Origin: Candidatus Eiseniibacteriota bacterium
GTDB taxonomy: Bacteria > Eisenbacteria > RBG-16-71-46 > CAIMUX01 > VGJL01
NCBI GenBank assembly: GCA_014729455.1
Contig: WJJW01000096.1
Span: 1 to 19,966, forward strand
DNA length: 19,966 bases
Direction of reading: 5' to 3'
A model generated the notes under the pieces. That model made no database searches. It was not told the DNA's origin and was given only the letters and a program-made list of their open reading frames with translations. The position numbers and the translations under genes were made by a program. This document shows, piece after piece, positions 1-6,837 of the stretch; position 1 is the stretch's first letter, and each line of letters begins with the position of its first letter.

Positions 1-1
1 G

Positions 2-286
2 ATCGGCGTCGACGCGCCCGTCGCGGGGGTGCGGCCGGAGGACGTGCGGATCGATCCGCAGGGATCGCATCCGGCCCGGATCGCGCTGCGCGAGCCGCTC
101 GGCCCGCAGCATCTCCTGACGCTGGAGGGGGACGGATGGACCGCCCGCGCGAGCGTGCCGTCGGCGCTCCGGCTCTCGGAAGGGGATCCGGTCCGCGTTT
201 CGTTCGCACCGGAGAAGATCCACCGATTCGACGAGAACGGCAAACGGATCCCCCCTCCGGGTCGAGAGGATCCGAAGGGGGGCTGA
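2..286 (+). CDS. ABC transporter ATP-binding protein, C-terminal fragment (TOBE region)
   Basis: This is the last 94 codons of a gene that starts before the window and stops at TGA 284-286. The visible residues include GVRPEDV and, near the end, EKIHRFDENGKRI. These match the TOBE-like C-terminal domain of sugar/polyol importer ATPases of the MalK/UgpC type, where GxRPE opens the last domain and a segment such as EKIHLFD closes it. The family energises a membrane permease pair for solute uptake on the inner face of the membrane. The Walker motifs lie outside the window, so substrate and completeness cannot be judged. A sugar importer beside an alpha-glucan operon would be sensible, but the two are convergent and need not be linked. 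The family call is fairly safe; the substrate is unknown. Confidence 0.75.
   Translation: MGVDAPVAGVRPEDVRIDPQGSHPARIALREPLGPQHLLTLEGDGWTARASVPSALRLSEGDPVRVSFAPEKIHRFDENGKRIPPPGREDPKGG
250..282. repeat. Imperfect 11-bp inverted repeat at the end of the ABC ATPase gene
   Basis: The left arm CCCCCCTCCGG (250-260) pairs with the right arm CCGAAGGGGGG (272-282) with one mismatch and an 11-nt loop. It overlaps the last codons of the ABC ATPase and lies just outside the kamA-like stop on the other strand. There is no T-tract, so it is not a canonical intrinsic terminator. It could still act as a transcript-end hairpin between convergent genes, or be chance in a GC-rich coding end. Confidence 0.4.
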
Positions 287-307
287 GCGTCTCGTTCCGC
301 GAGCCGA

Positions 308-1774
308 TCAGTAGTCGAACGGGGAGTTGCGCATCGGATCGAACGTCTCGCGTTGGACGGCCGTCCCGTGGGATCGCCTCGAGGAGCGGTGCGGCAGGGC
401 TCGCCGATCCCTCAGGTTGGCCGGACCCAGGATCTCGAACTTCTTGTCTTCCTCGAACTCCCGCAGCTCCTCCTCGAAGAAGAACTCCCGCTCCCCGAAG
501 GCGGGGCGCAGGTCGTCGTACCAGACCGCGTTCGGATCGAATCGGGCGAAGAAGGGTCGACCGACCCAGTCCGGATTCCGGCCCTGGAGCATCCGGAGCG
601 CGAAGACCTTCTCGCCGTGGATCCTCGTGATCCCATCGACCACGACCTTCCCCGGGTTCGCGCTCATCGAGGGGCCCCGAACGGTTCGCGCGAGACCGGA
701 AACCCCGCGGTAGGCGTTGATGAAGATCTCGTACGCCTCGGCCAACGACAGCTCGAAGTAGTTCTGCGCGCCGGTGTCGCGCTCGACGAACATGTAGTAG
801 GGAACCGCGCCGAGGGCGACCTGCATCCGCCACATCCGCGCCCAGGCCTCCGCGTCGTCGTTCACGTGGCGGATCACCGGGGACTGGCAGCGAACGACCG
901 CGCCGGTGTCGACGATCCGGCGGACCGCCGCCTCCGCCGCCGGGGTCTCCAGCTCCCGCGGATGGGTGAAGTGGGCCATCAGGGCGAGGTGGCGTCCCGA
1001 TTCGCGGACCTCTTCGAAGAGCGCCAGCAGGTCGTCCGCGTCTCGGTCCGTCAGGAAGCGGTACGGCCAGTAGGCGGGCGCTTTCGTTCCGATCCGGATG
1101 CTGGTCAGGTGCTCCAGCTCGGGGCTCAGCAGCGGCTCGATGTAACTGCGGAGCACCCGCGTCCGCATGATGCCGGGATCCCCGCCGGTGAACAGGACGT
1201 TCGAGACCTCCGGATGCGCCTTCAGGTACGCGACGAGCTGGTCCGCTTCCCGGCTGGCGAACTTCATGTCGTCCTCGCCGACGAACTGCGCCCAGCGGAA
1301 GCAGTAGGTGCAATAGGCGTGGCAGGTCTGGCCCTGGCTCGGGAAGAACAAGACCGTCTCGCGGTACTTGTGCTGCATCCCCGGCAACGGCTCCCCCCTC
1401 TGGGTCGGCACATTCAGGTCCATCTGACCGGCCGGATGGGGGTTCAACCGCTTGCGGATCTCGCCGACGGCGGCGCGGAGCTTCTCCGGCGGAGCCTCGG
1501 AACGGATCAGGTCCATCAGCCGGTCCAGATCCCGCGGATCGAGCATGTCGCGTTGGGGGAAGGTGAGCTGGTACATCGGATCGTCGGGGACGTTCTCCCA
1601 GCGGATCAGCTCCTCGACGACGTAGTTGTTCACCCGGAACGGCAGCACCGACGCGACGGCCTTCATGGCGAGGCGATCTTCTTCCGAGAGCCGCTCCAGC
1701 TGCGGGATGCGGTCGATGTCCCGGGCCTCGTAGGGTCGATACTTCTTCGGCTCCATGCGGGTCGTGGGAAGCAT
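308..1774 (-). CDS. KamA-family radical SAM protein (lysine 2,3-aminomutase-like), substrate unknown
   Basis: This 488-residue protein carries the radical SAM cluster motif CxxxCxxC at Cys151, Cys155 and Cys158, followed by FTGGDP (195-200), the glycine-rich SAM-binding segment. The overall arrangement resembles lysine 2,3-aminomutases, which move an amino group using SAM and PLP. PGK at 374-376 lies where those enzymes carry the PLP-binding lysine, but that assignment is tentative. The only other cysteine is Cys296, so the C-terminal zinc cysteines of clostridial lysine 2,3-aminomutase are absent. The C-terminus (about 455-488) is a basic, low-complexity tail. The ATG at 1774 is preceded by a very strong AGGAGG. 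The in-frame ATG at 1756 is less well placed. It lies 74 nt after marR and is probably co-transcribed with it. Radical SAM/KamA membership is firm; lysine as substrate is not. Confidence 0.85.
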   Translation of the reverse strand: MLPTTRMEPKKYRPYEARDIDRIPQLERLSEEDRLAMKAVASVLPFRVNNYVVEELIRWENVPDDPMYQLTFPQRDMLDPRDLDRLMDLIRSEAPPEKLRAAVGEIRKRLNPHPAGQMDLNVPTQRGEPLPGMQHKYRETVLFFPSQGQTCHAYCTYCFRWAQFVGEDDMKFASREADQLVAYLKAHPEVSNVLFTGGDPGIMRTRVLRSYIEPLLSPELEHLTSIRIGTKAPAYWPYRFLTDRDADDLLALFEEVRESGRHLALMAHFTHPRELETPAAEAAVRRIVDTGAVVRCQSPVIRHVNDDAEAWARMWRMQVALGAVPYYMFVERDTGAQNYFELSLAEAYEIFINAYRGVSGLARTVRGPSMSANPGKVVVDGITRIHGEKVFALRMLQGRNPDWVGRPFFARFDPNAVWYDDLRPAFGEREFFFEEELREFEEDKKFEILGPANLRDRRALPHRSSRRSHGTAVQRETFDPMRNSPFDY

Positions 1775-1848
1775 GACCTCCTCCTTTCCTCGTTCTCCCG
1801 GGGCCCCGGTCCGGTCCTTCGGACCCGGCCCTCGCCCCGGCTGAACCG

Positions 1849-2334
1849 CTAGAGCGGCTCCTCCACCCCCAGGCCCTCGGCGATGGCCATCAGGACCTGG
1901 ACCGCGGCGGCGATCCGCGCGGGCGGCTGGCTCTCCAGCAGCGCGGCGATCGCCTCTTCCACGGTTCCGGTCCGCTCGGCGTCCACCCTCCTCCCCAGAT
2001 CCGTGAGAGTCAGGCGGGCTTTCCGTGCGTCCGCAGGGTCGGCGGACCGGAGGATGAAGCCGCGTTCCTCCAGACGGTGCAGGATCCCGGTCAGCGTGCT
2101 CGGATGAATGTGCAGGACCCGAGCCAGCGTCCCCGCGGACAGCTCCGGCGCCTGCCCCAGGATCCGAATCACCAGGCGCTGGGGGCCGGAGATCCCGGAC
2201 CGCCGAACCATCTGCTTCGATGCCGTGTGCAATCCGTGATCGACGGCCCAGAGAAGACGCATGAAATTCAGGACCTCCCCGAGCTCGGGGGTCGACTCGC
2301 CCTGCAATGAGGCGTGGGTTCGGTTCCTGTGCAT
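1849..2334 (-). CDS. MarR-family transcriptional regulator
   Basis: This 161-residue protein has the MarR layout: N-terminal dimerisation helices (about 15-45), a winged helix-turn-helix (about 50-110) and C-terminal helices. The segment LARVLHIHPSTLTGILHRLE (about 70-89) is a typical recognition region. The following stretch with DPADARKARLTLTDLG (99-114) is the classic MarR wing pattern DxRD/KR-x-LTxxG. MarR dimers bind palindromes and usually repress their own operon, releasing DNA on ligand binding or oxidation. ATG 2334 was chosen because AAGGAA lies about 8 nt upstream. A longer reading to 2382 would run through the operator palindrome. No conserved redox cysteine is visible, so a small-ligand mechanism is more likely. 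The downstream kamA-like gene is the obvious target. Confidence 0.88.
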   Translation of the reverse strand: MHRNRTHASLQGESTPELGEVLNFMRLLWAVDHGLHTASKQMVRRSGISGPQRLVIRILGQAPELSAGTLARVLHIHPSTLTGILHRLEERGFILRSADPADARKARLTLTDLGRRVDAERTGTVEEAIAALLESQPPARIAAAVQVLMAIAEGLGVEEPL

Positions 2335-2350
2335 CCGTCTTATTCCTTTT

Positions 2351-2373
2351 GTGCTCCAAGGAAATTGGAACAC
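2351..2373. promoter_or_regulatory. Candidate MarR operator (9-bp palindrome)
   Basis: GTGCTCCAA (2351-2359) and TTGGAACAC (2365-2373) form an inverted repeat with one mismatch and a 5-nt spacer, 17 nt upstream of the marR ATG. Related half-sites GAGCAC (2377-2382) and TTTGAGCAC (2400-2408) follow in the same AT-rich patch. A weak leftward promoter can be read as TTGGAA (minus strand, 2387-2392), a 17-nt spacer and TCCAAT (2364-2369), which puts the -10 inside the palindrome. That is the arrangement expected of an autorepressed marR gene. The role is inferred from position and symmetry. Confidence 0.6.
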
Positions 2374-2554
2374 AGCGAGCACCGGATTCCAAGAAATAGT
2401 TTGAGCACAAAATAAGTAGGGGAATCCCCGAAACGGGTTGCCGACTTGGACGATCGTCGCACACCGGACCGTCCCTCCGGCGCCGTCATGCTGTGGCTAA
2501 TCTTTTGGCCTGAAATCAGATCGGGCGGGGATTGTTCCCTCGGATCTCTCCGGT

Positions 2555-4978
2555 CTACTCGACCCGGACCGCCATCTTCTCCGCCAGGCTCCGGAAGAGG
2601 TCGGCCCACTCCCGCTCCTCTCCTTCCCGGTCGACCCGGCCGCGACGCCAGGAGGAGATCTCCTCCGCCCACCGGTAGAAGAGGTTCTGGCACCTCCAGA
2701 GGTCCACCTCGAACGGAAGGGAGTCCGCCAGGATCGCCAGCCTTGCGGCTCTCCGGAGGGTCGGCAGATCGTCCGGCCTCTTCCGGAGCGCGTCGAGCAG
2801 CGCCTCGAGATTGCGGGCCACCTCCAGACCGAGACTTCCCCGGTCCAGCGGGACCCGCTCCCGCATCGCCCCGTCCAAAGCCGTCTCGAGCCGGTCCAGA
2901 TCGGGCTCGGGCGCCGAGAGGATCCGAAGGAGGTTGGCGTTCAGGACGAACTCGGCCGAGGCCCGCAGCGCCATCGGGGGAGGGGTCCCGACGTCGGCCA
3001 GGAACCGGATCATCGGCGCGTGATTCTCGTAGAGGGACCGCAGCCCCGCCTCCGCCTCCTCGAGGGTCGCCTGCAGGAGCCGTCTCACGACTCGTCGTTG
3101 CTCGTCGCGGAAAAGCGACTTCAGGGAGTACGTGACCCCGTCGAACCGCCGGTCGAGGATCCGGAGAGCCTCCGGAAGATCTCCGCGGGAGAAGACCTCC
3201 CGCACCTCGGCGATCATCGCCTCGTACTCCTCTTCCCCGCGGAATCCGCGGACTCCGGCCTGGATGTTGTGGTCTCCGAAGTGGAGAACGGCGTGGCTCA
3301 GGACCGCCCACTCTCGCGTGATCCGCGACTGCAGGCGCGTTCGTCCGATCGCCAGGACCGCCTTGCCCGCCTCGAACCGGGTGGTCGCCTCGCGCTCCGA
3401 GGAGAAGCAGTAGATCCGATCGCTCTCCCCTTCCGGCTCGACCAGGGAGTCGATCGCGTGGTGCGCGCAGACCTGGTTCAGGTCGACCATCGCGGGGCGG
3501 ACGGATCGCTCGTAGATGCGTGCTCCATCCCCTTGTTCCTCCAGGTTGCTCTTGGCCGCGGAGAGCCGCTCCAGGAACGGCCCCTCGAGATCCTCGATCC
3601 CCAGGTCGCGTCCGAGCTGAATCGCCCGGCCGGCGTACTGCAGGACCTGCACCGTCTCGATTCCCGAGATCTCGTCGAAGAACCAGCCGCAGCTCGTGTA
3701 CATCAACATCGCGTGCCGCTGCATCTCGAGGAGCTTCCAGACCGCGACCTCGTCGTCTTCGCTCGTTCCCTCGCGCCGGTGGGCTCCCAGGAATTCCTCG
3801 CGAACCCGGTCCGAGCGATCCAGGACCACCCGGATGTAGTCGTCTCGCGCCTCCCAGGGCTGTCGGAGGACCCGCTCCCCCTTCTGCTCATAGGCGTCGG
3901 CCAGCCGGTCCCGGAGCCAGTCGAGCGCGTTCCGCAGCGGCGTCCGCCAGGCCTGGTTCCAGCCGGCGTGCATCCCGGAGCTGCAGCCGCAGTCGGTCCA
4001 CCAACGCTCGACGCCGTGGACGCAGCTCCACGAAGTGGAATCGAAGACCTCCGCGATGTGCGTCGGCGGGTGCTCTTCCAGGAACTGCGCATGGATCGTC
4101 AGCCCGACTCCTTCCATCCGCTCGATCTCGTGCAGGGCGTAGGTCAGCGCCATCTCCCCGTGGCGGTGGTGATGGCCGTACGTCTCTCCATCGGTCGCGA
4201 TGTGGGCGAGCTGGGGGCGGTTGCGCCGGTCGGAGAGACCGCCGAGAAGCCGGTCGGCGAAACGGCGTCCGTCGGCCAGCAGCCCCTCGAACGCGACCGC
4301 TCGGGAGATCGGTCCGTCATAGAAGAAGACCGCGATCGTTCGTCCCGATGGAAGCCGGACCTCGTACGGCATCGAGGGATCGACCCGATCCCCCGAGACG
4401 TCCTTCCACGCGCCCCCGCCCATCCGCCGGATGCGCGAAGCCTGTCGCGGTGCCAGGATCGTGAAGCGGATCCCCTCTTCCGCCATCAGATCCAGCGACT
4501 CCAAGTCTACGGCCGTCTCCGCGAGCCACATCCCCTCGGGATCCCGCCCGAACCGGTGCCGGAAGTCGGCGATCCCCCAGAGGATCTGCGTGCGCTTGTC
4601 CCTCCGGTTCGCAAGCGGAAGGATCATGTGGTTGTACGCCTGCGCCAGAGCCGGACCGTGACCGCCGAACCTCCGTGCCCCGATCCGATCCGCCTCCAGG
4701 ATCATCGCATGCGTTTCGGGCGACTTCTCGCTGAGCCACGACAGGAGAGTCGGGCCGAAATTGAAGCTGATCTGGGAGTAGTTGTTGACGATCCTCTCGA
4801 TCCGTCCCCGAGAATCGAGGATCCGCGATGCGCCGTTCGGGGCGTAGCACTCCGCCGTGATTCGTTCGTTCCAGTCGTGGTACGGATCGGCCGAGTCCTG
4901 CAGCTCCACCGCTTCCAGCCAGGGATTCTCCCTTGGTGGCTGGTAGAAGTGGCCGTGGACGCAGATCATGCGGTCCAT
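2555..4978 (-). CDS. GH57-family glycoside hydrolase/transferase with DUF3536 domain
   Basis: This 807-residue protein opens with CVHGHFYQPPREN (6-18), the N-terminal GH57 signature (HxHFYQPPREN form). WLAET (151-155) places the likely nucleophile at Glu154, and ATDGETYGHHH (261-271) places the likely acid/base at Asp263. The second half (about 290-805) is helical and fits the DUF3536 architecture found with this GH57 subgroup. GH57 enzymes act on alpha-glucans as amylases, 4-alpha-glucanotransferases, branching enzymes or amylopullulanases by a retaining mechanism. It has no signal peptide, so it is cytoplasmic. It is last in the glgE-treS-glgB-treZ run, 30 nt after treZ, so a role in trimming or rearranging the glucan is likely. 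ATG 4978 has GAGAGGGG upstream; ATG 4969 is an alternative. Exact activity is unknown. Confidence 0.88.
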   Translation of the reverse strand: MDRMICVHGHFYQPPRENPWLEAVELQDSADPYHDWNERITAECYAPNGASRILDSRGRIERIVNNYSQISFNFGPTLLSWLSEKSPETHAMILEADRIGARRFGGHGPALAQAYNHMILPLANRRDKRTQILWGIADFRHRFGRDPEGMWLAETAVDLESLDLMAEEGIRFTILAPRQASRIRRMGGGAWKDVSGDRVDPSMPYEVRLPSGRTIAVFFYDGPISRAVAFEGLLADGRRFADRLLGGLSDRRNRPQLAHIATDGETYGHHHRHGEMALTYALHEIERMEGVGLTIHAQFLEEHPPTHIAEVFDSTSWSCVHGVERWWTDCGCSSGMHAGWNQAWRTPLRNALDWLRDRLADAYEQKGERVLRQPWEARDDYIRVVLDRSDRVREEFLGAHRREGTSEDDEVAVWKLLEMQRHAMLMYTSCGWFFDEISGIETVQVLQYAGRAIQLGRDLGIEDLEGPFLERLSAAKSNLEEQGDGARIYERSVRPAMVDLNQVCAHHAIDSLVEPEGESDRIYCFSSEREATTRFEAGKAVLAIGRTRLQSRITREWAVLSHAVLHFGDHNIQAGVRGFRGEEEYEAMIAEVREVFSRGDLPEALRILDRRFDGVTYSLKSLFRDEQRRVVRRLLQATLEEAEAGLRSLYENHAPMIRFLADVGTPPPMALRASAEFVLNANLLRILSAPEPDLDRLETALDGAMRERVPLDRGSLGLEVARNLEALLDALRKRPDDLPTLRRAARLAILADSLPFEVDLWRCQNLFYRWAEEISSWRRGRVDREGEEREWADLFRSLAEKMAVRVE

Positions 4979-5008
4979 CGCGACATTTCCCCTCTCCGGC
5001 GCAAGGCC

Positions 5009-6835
5009 TCAGTCGTAGAGAACGATCGACTCCCCCGTGACGACGAGCCGCTCCATCGAAGAATCCAGACGGGTCGGCGCGCGGCTTCCCGATCCGCCCC
5101 AGCGCCGGTCGGCGGAGTCGATCCGCTTGCGGGCGGGACGCTCCACGCCGCTCAGCGACAGAGCCACGTCTTCGGCCTCGAAGTTCGCGATCACCAGAGC
5201 GCGGCCTCTCTCGGTCCGCCGTCGCATCCAGAGAACCCGCGGACTCTCGGTCGAACCGACCCGGTCTTCCCGCGTCCACGGATTCGTGAGCGCAGGGGTC
5301 CGCGCCCGCAGGCGAAGAAGCGCACGGTGATAGGCCCAGGTGCGGGCGTGCGCCCCCTCGTGCTGGAGATCCCAGCTCAGGCGGGACCCGCGGAAGGTCT
5401 CTTCCGCCTGGGGGTCCGGGAGCGTCCCCCGCCAGCCGAAGGAGGCGAACTCGCGGCTCCGGCCGGCGCGGACCGCTTCGACGAGGTCCGGATCGCCATG
5501 GCTGACGAAGTACTGGAACGGCGCCGTCTCCCCGTACTCCTCCCCCATGAACAGCAGCGGCACCGACGGGGACAGGGCCACGAGGCCGGAGGCGACGCGC
5601 GCCAGGGCGGGCGAGACCAGCGTGACGAGCCGGTCCCCGAGCGCGCGGTTGCCGACCTGGTCGTGGTTTTGCGCGAAGACCACCCAGCGCCGCGGGTCGA
5701 TCGAGCGGCTCGACGTACCGTGGCGGCGGCGCCGGAACCGCGAGTACCGCCCGTCGTAGACGAAGCCGTGGCGGATCGCCTTGGCCAGGTCGCCGACACG
5801 GCCGAAATCGCGGTAGTAGCCCTCCCGCTCGCCGGTCAGGAGCGCATGCAGGGCGTGGTGGAGGTCGTCGTTCCACTGGCCGTCGTGCCCGAAACCGCCC
5901 TGCCGGCGCGGCCGCAGCACCCGCACGTCGTTCAGGTCGCTCTCGGAGACGACCGGAACGTGCCGGTCCGCCCGTTTCGCGTACTCCTGGACCGTCTGGG
6001 CGAGCTCGGCGAGAAACGGCCGCGCGGAGGCGTCCCGGATCCCGTGGATCGCGTCGATCCGGAGGCCGTCGATACCGATGGTCCGGATCCAGTACATCGC
6101 ATTCTCGATGAAGTACGCCCGGACGGGATCGCTGTCCGGACCGTCGAAGTTGATCGCCTGCCCCCACGGCGTCCGATACGTGTCCGTGAAATACGGACCG
6201 AAATCGCCCAGGTAGTTCCCTTCGGGGCCGAGATGGTTGTAGACCACGTCCAGGACGACCGCCATCCCGCGATCGTGGCAGGCGTCCGCGAGACGGCGGA
6301 GCCCCTCGGCCCCTCCGTACGATGCCTGCGCCGCGTACGGGTAGACCCCGTCGTATCCCCAGTTGCGCGCGCCTGGAAACGACGCGACCGGCATCAGCTC
6401 GATGGCCGTGATCCCGAGATCCCGCAACCGATCGAGCCGCCGCGCGACCCCGTCGAAGGTCCCTTCCGGGGAGAAGGTCCCGACGTGGATCTCGTAGAGA
6501 ACGTATGCGTGCAGCGGAAGCCCCTTCCAGCCGGGGGTCCGATCCTCGAGCGGCTTCGGCTCGATCACCATCGACGGTCCATGGACTCCGTCGGGCTGCG
6601 CTCGCGAGGCGGGATCCGGACGTTCCCGGTCCGCATCGATCCGGTAGAGGTACCGGTCCCCCGGCCCGATCCCGGCGATCGATCCGGAGAAGTAGCCGTA
6701 CGCGTCCTTCGCCAGCGGGACCGGTTCCCCCTCCGGCTGGACCGGGACGACCTCCAGGCGCGAAGCGAATGGAGCCCAGACCCGGAAGTCGGTGCCCCCG
6801 CTCCGCCGTGGGATCGCCCCGAGCTGCCTCTCCAT
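5009..6835 (-). CDS. treZ: Malto-oligosyltrehalose trehalohydrolase (TreZ)
   Basis: This 608-residue GH13 enzyme hydrolyses the alpha-1,4 bond next to the trehalose end of maltooligosyl-trehalose, releasing trehalose in the cytoplasm. An N-terminal beta-sandwich (about 1-100) is followed by the (beta/alpha)8 barrel. GLRIDAIHG gives the nucleophile Asp261, VVSESDLND gives acid/base Glu298, and QNHDQVGNRALGDRL gives Asp392. The last two strings are characteristic of TreZ rather than GlgB or GlgX. Its length is normal for the family. The ATG at 6835 begins only 2 nt after the glgB stop, which suggests translational coupling, and the GTG/ATG-free extension further upstream overlaps glgB and is rejected. 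The usual partner TreY, which makes the substrate, is not in the window. Confidence 0.92.
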   Translation of the reverse strand: MERQLGAIPRRSGGTDFRVWAPFASRLEVVPVQPEGEPVPLAKDAYGYFSGSIAGIGPGDRYLYRIDADRERPDPASRAQPDGVHGPSMVIEPKPLEDRTPGWKGLPLHAYVLYEIHVGTFSPEGTFDGVARRLDRLRDLGITAIELMPVASFPGARNWGYDGVYPYAAQASYGGAEGLRRLADACHDRGMAVVLDVVYNHLGPEGNYLGDFGPYFTDTYRTPWGQAINFDGPDSDPVRAYFIENAMYWIRTIGIDGLRIDAIHGIRDASARPFLAELAQTVQEYAKRADRHVPVVSESDLNDVRVLRPRRQGGFGHDGQWNDDLHHALHALLTGEREGYYRDFGRVGDLAKAIRHGFVYDGRYSRFRRRRHGTSSRSIDPRRWVVFAQNHDQVGNRALGDRLVTLVSPALARVASGLVALSPSVPLLFMGEEYGETAPFQYFVSHGDPDLVEAVRAGRSREFASFGWRGTLPDPQAEETFRGSRLSWDLQHEGAHARTWAYHRALLRLRARTPALTNPWTREDRVGSTESPRVLWMRRRTERGRALVIANFEAEDVALSLSGVERPARKRIDSADRRWGGSGSRAPTRLDSSMERLVVTGESIVLYD

Positions 6836-6837
6836 CG

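Noticed and set aside
1813..1825. GGTCC-TTC-GGACC hairpin between marR and kamA-like gene
   Set aside because: The stem is only 5 bp and no T-tract follows on the minus strand, so terminator or attenuator status is not supported.
1775..2464. N-terminal extension of the KamA-like protein across marR
   Set aside because: It overlaps the MarR gene in another frame, while ATG 1774 has a strong AGGAGG.
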